This document shows, one piece after another, positions 34,561-44,361 of a stretch of DNA of 64,000 nt. Origin of the DNA: Planomicrobium stackebrandtii (GTDB lineage: Bacteria; Bacillota; Bacilli; Bacillales_A; Planococcaceae); contig NZ_JAUSWB010000004.1 in the NCBI RefSeq assembly GCF_030814955.1, positions 186,001-250,000 on the forward strand, given 5' to 3'. The position numbers were made by a program, and so were the translations under genes. Each line of letters begins with the position of its first letter. Position 1 is the first letter of the stretch. The notes beneath the pieces are model-generated. The model saw nothing but the letters and a program-made list of their open reading frames with translations. It had not been told where the DNA came from and ran no database searches.

Positions 34561-35853
34561 ATGAAAAATGAAATTTCAATCGGATTATTAGGCCTTGGAA
34601 CGGTGGGCAGCGGAGTTGCTAAAATCATCCAGCAGCATCAGCAGGATTTGCATCATAAATTAGGTGCCCAGGTTTCAATCGGGAAAGTGTTGGTCAGAGA
34701 TGCAAAAAAAGACCGGCTCTCCAGTTTAGATCCGAGTGTATTCACGACGGATATAGAAGAAATATTGAATGATTCTTCTCTCGATATCATAGTTGAAGTG
34801 ATGGGCGGCATGGACGGAGCCAAATCTGCTATCGAAAAAGCGCTAAAAGCGGGCAAACAGGTCGTTACTGCCAATAAAGATGTCATGGCGGAATATGGCC
34901 ACGAATTGTTGAAATTGGCAGATGCTGAAAAGTGCGACCTTTTCTATGAAGCAAGTGTTGCCGGGGGCGTGCCAATTATTCGTACGCTTGAAGATGGCTT
35001 GGCTTCTGACCGGATCTCCAGTTTGATGGGGATTGTCAACGGCACGACAAATTTCATTTTGACAAAAATGAAAAAAGAAAACATGACTTATGAAGCTGCG
35101 TTGGCTGAAGCCACTGAACTGGGCTACGCCGAAGCAGATCCGTCTGCAGATGTCGATGGCATTGATGCAGCGCGGAAAATGGTCATTTTGTCTTCTCTGG
35201 CATTTTCGACAGAAGTTCACCTGGATGATGTGCTGGTCAGAGGCATGAAAGAAATTCGCGATGGCGATTTGGAGCTTGCGAATAAGTTTGGTTATACCAT
35301 GAAAATGGTCGGTTCTTCAACTAAAGATGAAGATGGAATCGAAGTTTCGGTAGAACCGATCTTCCTGGCAAATTCGCATCCGCTAGCTTCTGTTAACAAT
35401 GAATTCAATGCAGTATACATATATGGTGATGCTGTAGGCGAGACGATGTTGTATGGTCCTGGGGCCGGTTCATTGCCGACTGCGACTTCAGTGGTTTCCG
35501 ATATTATCGCTGCTTGCCGCAACTTGCAGCTGGGCGTTAACGGTAAACGAGCACATGCTGCACAGCATGAGCGAGTCATAAAACCGGAGTCGAAACGGTT
35601 TGCGAAATATTGCCATCGCCTGCTGGTGAATGACGAAGTCGGTGTCTTATCAAAAATGACTTCCATTTACAGCAAGCACGCGGCAAGTATCCAATCGGTG
35701 ATGCAGTCACCGGCAGCAGATGATGACAAAGCCGAATTGGTGCTGCTGACTCACCAAATTTCACGCCAGCAGCATTTAGATGTATTAAATGATTTGGAAG
35801 GTACGGCTAGCGTCATTAGCCATTACCGCATAGAAGGAGAGGAAACCGCATGA
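34561..35853 (+). CDS. hom: Homoserine dehydrogenase
   Basis: Reduces aspartate semialdehyde to homoserine; 430 residues. Nucleotide loop GLGTVGSG (near 10-17), the substrate-binding [15 protein letters not shown] and [11 protein letters not shown], and a C-terminal ACT-like domain ([18 protein letters not shown]) for threonine control. GGGAGGA stands 7 bases before ATG 34561; the in-frame ATG at 34534 is not supported. First gene of the hom-thrC-thrB operon; its last codons overlap thrC by 4 bases. Confidence 0.95.
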   Translation: MKNEISIGLLGLGTVGSGVAKIIQQHQQDLHHKLGAQVSIGKVLVRDAKKDRLSSLDPSVFTTDIEEILNDSSLDIIVEVMGGMDGAKSAIEKALKAGKQVVTANKDVMAEYGHELLKLADAEKCDLFYEASVAGGVPIIRTLEDGLASDRISSLMGIVNGTTNFILTKMKKENMTYEAALAEATELGYAEADPSADVDGIDAARKMVILSSLAFSTEVHLDDVLVRGMKEIRDGDLELANKFGYTMKMVGSSTKDEDGIEVSVEPIFLANSHPLASVNNEFNAVYIYGDAVGETMLYGPGAGSLPTATSVVSDIIAACRNLQLGVNGKRAHAAQHERVIKPESKRFAKYCHRLLVNDEVGVLSKMTSIYSKHAASIQSVMQSPAADDDKAELVLLTHQISRQQHLDVLNDLEGTASVISHYRIEGEETA

Positions 35854-36911
35854 GATGGCAAGGACTGATCGAAGAACATAAAGAGTGGCTTCCGGTTACA
35901 GAAAATACGCCTTCACTAACATTGCAGGAAGGCAATACGCCACTGGTGCATTTGGAGAGTTTGTCAAATAAATGGGGAATTGACCTTTACGTAAAACTGG
36001 AAGGAGCAAATCCGACCGGTTCGTTTAAAGACCGTGGCATGGTGATGGCTGTTGCAAAAGCCAAAGAAGAAGGCAAAACGGTATTGATATGCGCTTCAAC
36101 TGGCAATACATCTGCTTCAGCAGCTGCCTATGGTGCAAGAGCCGGCATGCGGACTATCGTTGTCATTCCTGAAGGGCGCATTGCGCTTGGGAAACTGGCT
36201 CAGGCAAAAATGTACGGAGCGGAAATCCTCGAAATTAAAGGAAACTTTGATGAAGCACTGCAAATAGTGCGTGAGGTAGGCCAGGAAGCGGGCATTGCGC
36301 TCGTCAATTCCGTCAATCCGTATCGTCTGGAAGGACAAAAAACCATCGCTTTTGAAGTAATTGACCAGCTTGGCCAAGTACCGGACATCTTCGCATTGCC
36401 AGTCGGCAACGCCGGCAACATCTCTGCGTCTTGGAAAGGCTTCACGGAATATGCAGAACGCTCTGGCGAAAAACGTCCGACACTTTTAGGTGTCCAGGCC
36501 GCCGGGGCAGCACCAATCGTCAACAATAAAGTCGTAGAAAATCCGGAAACAGTAGCAACTGCCATCCGCATCGGCAATCCGGCAAGCTGGCAGCTTGCGC
36601 TTAACGCCCTCGACGAATCAAACGGCACCATTTTAGCGGCAACAGACGAAGAAATTCTGGAAGCATATCAGCTGCTGGCATCAACCGAAGGCATATTCGC
36701 TGAACCTGCATCGTGCGCTTCCATTGCAGGAATCAAAAAACAGGTGGAAAGCGGCATGCTCGAAAAAGGGTCGAAAGTGGTTGCTGTACTGACAGGCAAT
36801 GGTTTAAAAGATCCTGAAACAGCGATTTCAGTCAATCAGCATAAAGCGCTTCTTGTTCCGGAAGACATGGAACGTTTCTGGGAGGATTTAAAAAAAGGAG
36901 TGAAGATATGA
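35850..36911 (+). CDS. thrC: Threonine synthase
   Basis: PLP-dependent conversion of O-phosphohomoserine to threonine; 353 residues (short bacterial type). The PLP lysine lies in [11 protein letters not shown], the phosphate-binding loop is PVGNAGNI, and [18 protein letters not shown] is the substrate-sensing segment. Overlaps hom (ATGA) and thrB (4 bases), so the three genes are coupled. Confidence 0.95.
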   Translation: MRWQGLIEEHKEWLPVTENTPSLTLQEGNTPLVHLESLSNKWGIDLYVKLEGANPTGSFKDRGMVMAVAKAKEEGKTVLICASTGNTSASAAAYGARAGMRTIVVIPEGRIALGKLAQAKMYGAEILEIKGNFDEALQIVREVGQEAGIALVNSVNPYRLEGQKTIAFEVIDQLGQVPDIFALPVGNAGNISASWKGFTEYAERSGEKRPTLLGVQAAGAAPIVNNKVVENPETVATAIRIGNPASWQLALNALDESNGTILAATDEEILEAYQLLASTEGIFAEPASCASIAGIKKQVESGMLEKGSKVVAVLTGNGLKDPETAISVNQHKALLVPEDMERFWEDLKKGVKI

Positions 36912-37813
36912 GCTGGAAAGAGTTTTCAGTGACTGTGCCCGCTTCAACGGCCAATCTCGGTCCTGGATTTGATTCCATCGGTCTGGCATTGGATCTCCAT
37001 ATGTTTGTTCACGCATCGCCTGCTGCTGATTGGCTGGTCGAGTACAAAGATTCCGGCTATCAGCAAATTGCCAGCGGCAAGGACAATCTGATTGTCGCCA
37101 CTGCGCAAGCCGTTGCAGACAAATACGAGCGTACGCTGCCCAGCGCGAAATTGGTGGTGGAGACAGAAATTCCTTTGAGCCGTGGCCTTGGCAGCAGTGC
37201 ATCAGCAATCGCTGCGGGCATTGAAATTGCAGACCGGCTGATCGGGTTAAAGCTATCTATGAAGGAAAAGCTGAGAATCGGCACAGAGATGGAAGGCCAT
37301 CCCGACAACATTTCTGCTTCCCTGCTTGGCGGTTTGACAATCTCCTATTTTGATGAAGAAGATTTGGAGATCGTCCATGTATCGGAAGTGGAGATCGGAG
37401 TGGTCATTCTTGTTCCACCGACCGAGTTTCTGACAGTGGAATCCCGGAATTTGCTGCCGGAAGTTTTGGCGTATAAAACCTCCATACGCGGCAGTGCAGC
37501 TGGAAATGTTATGGCAGCGGCTTTAGCAAAAGGGGACTGGGACACAGCAGGGCGAATGATGCAGAAAGATTTATTTCACGAACCCTACCGCAAAGACAGG
37601 TTCCCTGAATTTGATGCGATCCAAAGGAGCTGCCGTGAGTTGGGCGTTTATGGATCGGCAATCAGCGGAGCAGGGCCATCCCTGTTCATCGCAGTAAAAA
37701 AAGGGCAGGAAATCAGGATTGCTGCACAATTGGCAGAAAAATTCCCGCTCTACGAAAGTCTTGCTACCAAACCTTCTTCTACAGGCATTAAACTTGGTGA
37801 AACAGTTGTATAA
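36908..37813 (+). CDS. thrB: Homoserine kinase
   Basis: GHMP-family kinase making O-phosphohomoserine; 301 residues. ATP loop [13 protein letters not shown] (about 90-102), N-terminal [16 protein letters not shown] and C-terminal [12 protein letters not shown] are the three GHMP motifs. Last gene of the operon, closed by a strong terminator. Confidence 0.95.
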   Translation: MSWKEFSVTVPASTANLGPGFDSIGLALDLHMFVHASPAADWLVEYKDSGYQQIASGKDNLIVATAQAVADKYERTLPSAKLVVETEIPLSRGLGSSASAIAAGIEIADRLIGLKLSMKEKLRIGTEMEGHPDNISASLLGGLTISYFDEEDLEIVHVSEVEIGVVILVPPTEFLTVESRNLLPEVLAYKTSIRGSAAGNVMAAALAKGDWDTAGRMMQKDLFHEPYRKDRFPEFDAIQRSCRELGVYGSAISGAGPSLFIAVKKGQEIRIAAQLAEKFPLYESLATKPSSTGIKLGETVV

Positions 37814-37819
37814 ATGAAA

Positions 37820-37857
37820 AAGAAGCGATCCGAGCTATCCGGATCGCTTCTTTTTGT
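37820..37857. terminator. Terminator after thrB (bidirectional)
   Basis: GAAGCGATCCG pairs with CGGATCGCTTC around AGCTAT, with A-run before and T-run after. Confidence 0.93.
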
Positions 37858-37878
37858 TTTAAATTGCAGATGTTCTCC

Positions 37879-39303
37879 TTATACTTTTATAGAAATGTAT
37901 TTCGTTTCCAGGAATGCATCCAAGCCTTCTTGTCCGCCCTCACGCCCGACGCCGCTTTCTTTCATTCCGCCGAAGGGAGCTTGTGCTGTAGATGGGGCTC
38001 CGTCATTCCATCCGACAATTCCATAATCGAGATTCTCGGATAAATAAGTGCCGCGGGACATGCTCTGGGTGAAGAAGTAAGCTGCCAGGCCAAAGCGCGT
38101 ATCATTTGCCAGTTTGACAGCTTCTTCGTCTGTTTCAAAAGACATGATCGGAGCGACAGGGCCGAAAGTTTCTTCGTTCATGACCAGCATATCCGAAGTG
38201 GCGTCCACCAAAACTGTCGGGTTGTAGAAATAGGCATTGTTCTCTGAACGGCCGTCGCCGCCAACCAGAACGGTAGCTCCTTTTTCGACTGCATCGCTGA
38301 CATGCTTTTCGACTTTTTCATAGCCGTCCTTGTCAACCAGTGGTCCGATTTGGACACCTTTGTCCAATCCGTTGCCGACTTTTAAGTTGCCAGCTGCCTT
38401 CTGGAGCTTTTGTGAAAACTCTTTAACGATGCTTTGCTGCACATAAATCCGGTTTCCGCAAACGCAGGTTTGTCCGGCGTTCCGAAATTTTGAAGCCATG
38501 ACTCCTTCAACCGCCAGGTCCATATCTGCATCTTCCAAAACGATGATTGGAGCATGTCCGCCCAACTCAAGAGACAGGTTCAACATGGTTTCTGAAGCCT
38601 GCTTCATCAGTTCCTTGCCGATTTCAGTCGATCCGGTAAAGGTCAGTTTTCGGACATCCGGATGGCTGGTAAATACTTTGCCGATTTTGCTGGCACTGCC
38701 CGTCACCAGATTGATGACACCTTTAGGAAATCCAGCTTCAATTGCAAGCTCATACATTTTAACAGCAGTTAATGGAGTCATTTTTGCCGGTTTGGCAACA
38801 AATGTACAGCCAGCAGCAAGAGCGGGTGCCATTTTTCTGGCCATCATTGCGGCAGGGAAATTCCATGGCGTGATGGATACCACAACACCGACCGGCTGTT
38901 TGTTGATTTGAATCCGTTTTCCTTCTTTGCTGGCTGGAATGGTCCGGCCATACATGCGCTTGCCTTCTTCTGCAAACCAGGAGACAAATGAAGCTGAATA
39001 CTCGATTTCACCGATAGCTTCGGCTAAAGGTTTGCCCATTTCCTTTGTCAGGATTTCTCCAATCTCTTCTTTATGTTCTAGCAACAGATCATGCCATTTC
39101 ATCAAAAGTTCAGCGCGGTGATAGGCTGTCGTCTTCGACCATTCCGGAAAGGCGGCAGCAGCAGCTTCAACTGCTGCTGTAGCTTCTTCCTCGCCCCCAT
39201 TAGGTACTGAACCCACAATTTCGCCGGTTGCCGGATTCGTTACTTCAATCTTTCCGTCGCCTGTTTCTGTCCACTCGCCATTGATATAGTGTTTGCCATT
39301 CAT
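37879..39303 (-). CDS. gabD: NAD(P)-dependent succinate-semialdehyde dehydrogenase
   Basis: Oxidises succinate semialdehyde (last step of GABA breakdown) or a related aldehyde; 474 residues. Aldehyde dehydrogenase motifs: TPWNFPAAM, cofactor loop FTGSTEIGK, general base Glu in LELGGHAP and catalytic Cys in NAGQTCVCGNRI. The paired cysteine two residues after the nucleophile is typical of GabD. AAAGGAGGAG precedes the ATG. Alone in its unit. Confidence 0.9.
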   Translation of the reverse strand: MNGKHYINGEWTETGDGKIEVTNPATGEIVGSVPNGGEEEATAAVEAAAAAFPEWSKTTAYHRAELLMKWHDLLLEHKEEIGEILTKEMGKPLAEAIGEIEYSASFVSWFAEEGKRMYGRTIPASKEGKRIQINKQPVGVVVSITPWNFPAAMMARKMAPALAAGCTFVAKPAKMTPLTAVKMYELAIEAGFPKGVINLVTGSASKIGKVFTSHPDVRKLTFTGSTEIGKELMKQASETMLNLSLELGGHAPIIVLEDADMDLAVEGVMASKFRNAGQTCVCGNRIYVQQSIVKEFSQKLQKAAGNLKVGNGLDKGVQIGPLVDKDGYEKVEKHVSDAVEKGATVLVGGDGRSENNAYFYNPTVLVDATSDMLVMNEETFGPVAPIMSFETDEEAVKLANDTRFGLAAYFFTQSMSRGTYLSENLDYGIVGWNDGAPSTAQAPFGGMKESGVGREGGQEGLDAFLETKYISIKV

Positions 39304-39623
39304 TTGCTTGACTCCTCCTTTGAGTTTTCACTTATCCTAATAAATACCTCTAATGTCTGGCAAGTAAACGTTTGAGGTACAGCCAGGAAAAGAGCTATAA
39401 AGTTTTTTAGGAAGTAAGGACAAGCCATATATCAGAGTGAAAAACTAAAAACGCCAGAAAATGAATGATTATTCAATTTAATGTTATTTCAAAATAGTCG
39501 TTTTATTCTATTTATTATGCTGCGATATTGTGCTACTATTGCAACATTATTAAAATCTTCAATATAAAGCTTTGAAGAGAATAGTGTATTTGCTATTTGA
39601 GAAAGAAAGAGGAGGAACAAAAC
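39304..39623. other. Divergent intergenic region gabD / putative carrier gene
   Basis: AT-rich, about 320 bp. It must hold promoters for both genes but I could not settle on -35/-10 pairs. No hairpin with a T-run and no extra gene seen. Confidence 0.5.
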
Positions 39624-40820
39624 ATGGCTCAGATGCTCGCGTTAACAATTTTGATTCTTGTATTATTTATCGGCGAGGCAATTTCTACTCGCACCAAAGC
39701 TTGGATTCCTTCCATTTTTGTCAGTGGGGTTCTGTTCCTACTGGGATATTGGACGTTCTTTCCTCCTGAAATCGTTGCAATCGCAGGTATTCCACCTGCG
39801 GTAGCCGTCATGCTCATTTATTTATTAATTACGAATATGGGTACTTTGTTATCTTTAGAAGAACTGAAAAATCAGTGGAAAACCATCTTGATTGCCTTAG
39901 CCGGCATACTCGGAATTATTGCAGCATTATTCAGTATCGGGATTTTGCTGTTCGATTTTAATACAGTTGTAGTGGCAATCCCGCCGTTAGTCGGTGGATT
40001 GGTATCTGCGCTAATCATGTCAGAGGGAGCAGCTGCCGCAGGTCTTCCAACTTTGGCAGTCTTTGCAATCGTAATTTATGTGGTGCAAGGATTTGCTGGA
40101 TATCCGTTGACTTCGATCATGCTGAAAAAAGAAGGGCAAAACTTACTAAACAAATACAGAAACAATGAACTGACCGCAAAACAATTGCCTGGTGAACAAA
40201 AAGGGGCAACTGGCAAAACTGTCAAGGAACCGCGCATGTTTGCGAATATGCCGGAAAAGTATAATACCGATTTCTTTAAGTTTTTCCGGTTGGCATTGGT
40301 TGGATACCTGGCTTACCTGACATCGACGCTTGCTGCACCAATTGTAGAAATCAGCCCGTTTGTCCTATGTTTGCTGTTTGGTGTTATTGCTCGCAGCATC
40401 GGCTTTTTGGAACGCCACCCGCTTCAGAAAGCGAACGGTTTTGGGTTTGCAATTATGGGTTTGTTGCTTTATATTTTCGACGGTTTAAAAAATGCAACTC
40501 CAAGCATGATGCTGGAAATTCTTTATCCATTAATCGGCTGTATCGTTATTGGTGTAGTCGGCATGTACATCTTTTCATTTATTATTGGAAAACTTCTTAA
40601 AGTCAGCAAAGAAATGGCCTTTGCGGTTTCTTTGACTGCACTTTATGGATTCCCTGCAGATTATATCATCACTGTGGAAGTGATCAATTCGTTGACAAAA
40701 GACGAAGAAGAACGCGAAGTTTTAACTAGCCATATGCTGCCGCCAATGCTTGTGGCAGGTTTTATCACCGTAACCATCGTTTCTGTTATATTGGCCGGCA
40801 TATTCGTCGGCTTCCTATAG
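39624..40820 (+). CDS. Multi-pass membrane protein, putative carrier
   Basis: 398 residues with about eleven hydrophobic helices, no signal peptide or ATPase motif, so a secondary transporter is likely. Distinct stretches are VGGLVSALIMSEGAAAAGLPTL and GYPLTSIMLKKEG; the second half begins after a charged loop (about 185-215). I do not recognise a family; the topology reminds me loosely of Na+/glutamate carriers. AGAGGAGG precedes ATG 39624. Two M20 amidohydrolase genes follow within 20-30 bases, which suggests it imports N-acyl or N-carbamoyl amino acids for them. Confidence 0.78.
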   Translation: MAQMLALTILILVLFIGEAISTRTKAWIPSIFVSGVLFLLGYWTFFPPEIVAIAGIPPAVAVMLIYLLITNMGTLLSLEELKNQWKTILIALAGILGIIAALFSIGILLFDFNTVVVAIPPLVGGLVSALIMSEGAAAAGLPTLAVFAIVIYVVQGFAGYPLTSIMLKKEGQNLLNKYRNNELTAKQLPGEQKGATGKTVKEPRMFANMPEKYNTDFFKFFRLALVGYLAYLTSTLAAPIVEISPFVLCLLFGVIARSIGFLERHPLQKANGFGFAIMGLLLYIFDGLKNATPSMMLEILYPLIGCIVIGVVGMYIFSFIIGKLLKVSKEMAFAVSLTALYGFPADYIITVEVINSLTKDEEEREVLTSHMLPPMLVAGFITVTIVSVILAGIFVGFL

Positions 40821-40838
40821 AATTGGAGGGAATTCAAC

Positions 40839-42014
40839 GTGATTAACCAAACGATAAAAAATTCCATTAAAGAAAACAACGAAGAAATGATTCAAAATCG
40901 CCGCAAGCTTCACAGTGAACCGGAGTTATCGTGGGAAGAGTTCCAAACTTCTCAATTTGTTTACGATTATTTAACGGAACTTGGAATTGAAGCACGCAAA
41001 ACAGAGCCAACCGGTGTAATCGGAGAACTAAAGGGTGGAAAAGCAGGAAAGACGGTCGCACTTCGTGCCGATATGGACGCATTATCTGTTGAGGAATTAA
41101 ATGTAGATTTGCCATACAAATCAAGAGAACTAGGGAAGATGCATGCCTGTGGACACGATGCGCATACTTCGATGCTCTTGGCTGCAGCAAAAGCTTTAGT
41201 TAGTGTGAAGCAAGAGATTCCAGGAAATGTCCGGTTTATTTTCCAGCCTGCCGAAGAAGTTGCAACTGGAGCTAAGGCCATGGTTGAGCAAGGTGCAGTA
41301 GCAGGTGTTGATGATGTTTTCGGCATTCACATCTGGTCTCAAAGCTCTTCGAACACGGTTTCCTGCAATCCTGGAGCTTCATTTGCTTCGGCAGATATTT
41401 TTAAGGTGCATTTTAAAGGGCAGGGAGGTCACGGAGCGATGCCGCAAGCCTGCATCGATGCAGCAATTATCGCTTCCTCATTCGTTATGAATGTGCAGTC
41501 GGTGGTCTCCCGCACAATTGATCCTCAGCAGTCGGCGGTAGTAACCGTTGGGAAGATGGTCGTTGGAACCCGTTTTAATATCATCGCGGAAAATGCGGAA
41601 ATTGAAGGCACTGTCAGATGTTTTGACCCTTCCATCCGCGACCATATTGAAAAGCAGTTAAAGGTGTATGCTGACCATACTGCTGCAATATATGGCGGAA
41701 CTGCAGAAGTTGAATACATTAGAGGAACGCAAGCTGTGATTAATGGTACTGAAAGTGCCCAATTGGTAAGGCAAGTGGCAATTGAGGCATTTGGTGCAGA
41801 TTCGATTTATGATGAAAAACCGACTATGGGTGGAGAGGATTTTTCATTTTATCTCGATGAAGTGCCAGGCAGCTTTGCATTGGTAGGAAGCGGAAATCCG
41901 GAAAAAGATACCGAATGGGCACATCACCACGGAAAGTTTAATATTGATGAAGATGCAATGGCTACAGGTGCAGAACTCTACGCCCAGTATGCATGGTCAT
42001 TTTTAACTAAATAA
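40839..42014 (+). CDS. M20-family amidohydrolase (N-acyl-amino-acid hydrolase type)
   Basis: 391 residues, metallopeptidase family M20D (hippurate hydrolase / aminoacylase / N-acetyl-diaminopimelate deacetylase group). Metal-binding HACGHDAH, the catalytic pair EE in QPAEEVATGAK, and GGHGAMP in the dimerisation domain are present; PTMGGEDFSFY is the late metal-ligand segment. GTG start with GGAGGGAA. Cleaves an acyl group from an amino acid; substrate not determined. Middle gene of a carrier-M20-M20 operon. Confidence 0.9.
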   Translation: MINQTIKNSIKENNEEMIQNRRKLHSEPELSWEEFQTSQFVYDYLTELGIEARKTEPTGVIGELKGGKAGKTVALRADMDALSVEELNVDLPYKSRELGKMHACGHDAHTSMLLAAAKALVSVKQEIPGNVRFIFQPAEEVATGAKAMVEQGAVAGVDDVFGIHIWSQSSSNTVSCNPGASFASADIFKVHFKGQGGHGAMPQACIDAAIIASSFVMNVQSVVSRTIDPQQSAVVTVGKMVVGTRFNIIAENAEIEGTVRCFDPSIRDHIEKQLKVYADHTAAIYGGTAEVEYIRGTQAVINGTESAQLVRQVAIEAFGADSIYDEKPTMGGEDFSFYLDEVPGSFALVGSGNPEKDTEWAHHHGKFNIDEDAMATGAELYAQYAWSFLTK

Positions 42015-42039
42015 GATAGCCAAAATCAAGGAGGAAACT

Positions 42040-43341
42040 ATGCCAGTAGACAATGACAATCCTTTATATGAAGACTTAATGAAAGACTATGATAACAGCC
42101 TTGATCATTCGGGCATCAATGGAGAGCGTATTGCAAAACGGTTGTTCGAATTATCCAAGATTGGATTTGTCCAGATTGGCGGTGTGAAACGGCCAGGCTT
42201 TTCTAATGAAGAAAAAGAAGCAAAAACACTGGTGAAAAAATGGATGGCTAGTGCGGGTTTAGCGGTTTCTGAAGATGGAGCAGGCAATATCACGGCTCGG
42301 TTGGAAGGCAAGAACGAAGGGGCGGCAATCGCATCTGGATCTCATGTTGACAGTGTTCCAAATGGCGGGAATTTTGATGGGCCTCTTGGAGTTTTATCGG
42401 CTCTTGAAGTCGTGGAATCCTGGAAGGAAACTGGGTATATCCCTGAAAAACCATATGAAATCATTGTTTTTTCGGATGAAGAAGGCTCTCGTTTCAACAG
42501 TGGATTAACAGGAAGCCAAGCAATGACCGGAGCTATTTCAGAAGAAGAAATGGCACAGCTGCGGGATTATAACGGAGAGACCCTCGAACAGGTTCTAGCG
42601 CATTACGGCAGTACGCTGGATGCTTTTAGAGCAGCTAAAAGAGATATAAGCGAGCTGGAATTGTTCGTGGAAGTGCATATTGAACAAGGAAAGAAATTGG
42701 AAAAAGCAAATGAACCAGTCGGAATCGTCAGTGGCATCGCTGGACCAGCTTGGCTCGAAGTGGAATTTGTAGGAGAAGCCGGACACGCTGGCAATACACC
42801 GATGATCGGCAGGAAGGATTGCCTCGTAGCAGCGGCAGACTTTCTCCAGTCAATTCCTGAGTTTCCAAAAGGAATCAGCGATACAGCCGTAGCAACTGTT
42901 GGAAAGATGGATGTCTATCCGAATGGAGCGAATGTCATACCAGAGAAAGTAAGAATGCTTGTTGATATTCGGGACATCAAGGAAGAACCGAGAGACCGTC
43001 TCATCGATCAGGTGATCGAACAGGCGGAAAAAGTTGCTGCGAAACATGAGATCCACAGCAATATTAAACTGAATACGCGTATTCAGCCGGTACCGATCGC
43101 TGAAGACCTGCAGAATCGCTTAGCTTCTTCGCTGAATAAATTTGGGATTTCGCCGATTTATATTCCAAGCGGGGCAGGTCACGATGCCATGAATCTCGGA
43201 CGCTTTATTCCAGTGGCCATGCTATTTGTCAGAAGCAAGGATGGCATCAGCCATAATCCGAAAGAGTGGTCTTCGCTAAATGACTGTATAACAGGCATTC
43301 ATGTACTGAAGGATTTTATTGAAGATGCAATGAAAAAATAA
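42040..43341 (+). CDS. M20-family amidase/hydantoinase-type hydrolase (N-carbamoyl-amino-acid or allantoate hydrolase-like)
   Basis: 433 residues with the Zn-dependent amidase signatures: SGSHVDSVPNGGNFDGPLGVL (metal ligands His and Asp), FSDEEGSRF (Glu-Glu), VHIEQG, and PSGAGHDAMNLG with the last histidine. These fit N-carbamoyl-L-amino-acid hydrolases and allantoate amidohydrolases. No allantoinase or ureidoglycolate genes are nearby, so a carbamoyl/formyl amino-acid role is more likely. Follows the acyl hydrolase by 25 bases; AAGGAGG before the ATG. Confidence 0.9.
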   Translation: MPVDNDNPLYEDLMKDYDNSLDHSGINGERIAKRLFELSKIGFVQIGGVKRPGFSNEEKEAKTLVKKWMASAGLAVSEDGAGNITARLEGKNEGAAIASGSHVDSVPNGGNFDGPLGVLSALEVVESWKETGYIPEKPYEIIVFSDEEGSRFNSGLTGSQAMTGAISEEEMAQLRDYNGETLEQVLAHYGSTLDAFRAAKRDISELELFVEVHIEQGKKLEKANEPVGIVSGIAGPAWLEVEFVGEAGHAGNTPMIGRKDCLVAAADFLQSIPEFPKGISDTAVATVGKMDVYPNGANVIPEKVRMLVDIRDIKEEPRDRLIDQVIEQAEKVAAKHEIHSNIKLNTRIQPVPIAEDLQNRLASSLNKFGISPIYIPSGAGHDAMNLGRFIPVAMLFVRSKDGISHNPKEWSSLNDCITGIHVLKDFIEDAMKK

Positions 43342-43352
43342 AAAAATACGAA

Positions 43353-43387
43353 AAACAGGAAAAGAACGTTTTTCCTGTTTTTTTTAT
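43353..43387 (+). terminator. Terminator of the carrier-amidohydrolase operon
   Basis: AACAGGAAAA pairs with TTTTCCTGTT and is followed by a long T-run. Confidence 0.9.
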
Positions 43388-43552
43388 TTTTAAGATCCCG
43401 GCTTTAATACACAATAAAACCCTTAAACTGGATAATAAAAATTAATATTGGAATTATCAGTATTTATTGAAATTCTATGTATATTTTTAAAAAGAAAGGG
43501 TATATAAATTATAAGCATGCCTTAAAGAGCTGTAATTTTTGGAGGTGGTTAG

Positions 43553-43852
43553 ATGAAAGTAATGGAAAATCGAGTGAGCAGAAATACAAAAATCTTTTCC
43601 GAAGAGAAAATTCTAAATGAATGTCGTGAATATTTTTCATCAGAAACTGAAAAAACAGCGGAAATTGGAGAAAGATTCATGCAGTATTTTATGAAAAATG
43701 CTTCACCAGAAGGTGTCTTATTTAAAACTATCAAGGAAATCACGACGGACATCAATATCTCACATCAAACTTTAACTAAAGTACTAAAGACGCTTGAGTC
43801 GAAAGAAATAATTTATCGCAGAAATGGTATTATCGGTTTGTGGAAAGAATAA
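43553..43852 (+). CDS. RepL-like winged-helix protein (99 aa)
   Basis: 99 residues. The C-terminal half (TIKEITTDINISHQTLTKVLKTLESKEIIYRRNGIIGLW) is a clear winged helix and resembles the DNA-binding part of Firmicute plasmid RepL proteins. It is much shorter than a replication initiator. GGAGGTGG precedes GATG. It is a lone gene in an AT-rich, hairpin-rich stretch with no other plasmid genes, so either a domesticated regulator or a remnant of a mobile element. Confidence 0.7.
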   Translation: MKVMENRVSRNTKIFSEEKILNECREYFSSETEKTAEIGERFMQYFMKNASPEGVLFKTIKEITTDINISHQTLTKVLKTLESKEIIYRRNGIIGLWKE

Positions 43853-43859
43853 CAAAAAG

Positions 43860-43887
43860 AGCATTTCTCAGTAAAATGAGAAATGCT
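43860..43887. terminator. Hairpin 1 after the RepL-like gene
   Basis: AGCATTTCTCA pairs with TGAGAAATGCT around GTAAAA; no T-run follows. Almost the same sequence recurs 126 bases downstream. Confidence 0.7.
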
Positions 43888-43890
43888 CAG

Positions 43891-43938
43891 GCTGTAGACA
43901 ACCTCGATTCATTCGAGGAGGGCTGCAGTCTTTTTTTG
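43891..43938 (+). terminator. Hairpin 2 with T-run
   Basis: CTGTAGACAACCTCGA pairs imperfectly with TCGAGGAGGGCTGCAG, then seven T. Confidence 0.75.
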
Positions 43939-43985
43939 TGTGTAGAAATACTCGTTGCGGTCGCTTAGGAATGGTTCGCGCCAGA

Positions 43986-44018
43986 AGCATTTTTCATTAA
44001 AATGAGAAATGCTTTTTT
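43986..44018 (+). terminator. Hairpin 3, duplicate of hairpin 1 with T-run
   Basis: AGCATTTTTCATTAAAATGAGAAATGCT forms the same stem as hairpin 1 and ends in TTTTTT. The 100 bases between the two copies look like an insertion within one ancestral terminator. Arms are AGCATTT and AAATGCT. Confidence 0.8.
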
Positions 44019-44019
44019 A

Positions 44020-44361
44020 TTTTGTTAATATTGCGCAGGTGTTAAATAAATAGGAATTTATAGAAAGTTGATCAGTTTTAGTGAAAAGTTGCTGTCATAA
44101 TACTAACAAAGATTAAGTGTGCCTTAAGGCTAGACATGCAAAAAGTTTAATTAGGTATAAAATACTAATTTTAAGGATTTATTTATAATATTTTTTTATA
44201 ATGCAGACTAAGGACTTATGTTTTTTGAGAATAATTAAAAAAATATCCTTAAAAGTGTAGATTGAACCAAAAAACTATGATATAAATGAACTATAATAAT
44301 CTGAATTTTTAGAAATAAATTCTAAAAATCCATCTGTCGTGATGAAAGGAGGAGTGGCCGG
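44020..44361. other. AT-rich gene-free stretch before the Wzz-like gene
   Basis: About 340 bp, much AT-richer than the surroundings. The only structure I see is an inverted repeat TTTTTAGAA-ATAAA-TTCTAAAAA (44306-44328), about 35 bases before the start codon and just after a possible -10 (TATAAT near 44292). It could be an operator or a 5'-UTR hairpin. Confidence 0.5.

Noticed and set aside
39360..39377. Catabolite-repression (cre) site before gabD
   Set aside because: The AACGTT core fits, but I count three mismatches to the consensus, too many to claim.
43553..43852. Integrated plasmid
   Set aside because: Only the short RepL-like protein is seen; no mobilisation, partition or recombinase genes accompany it.
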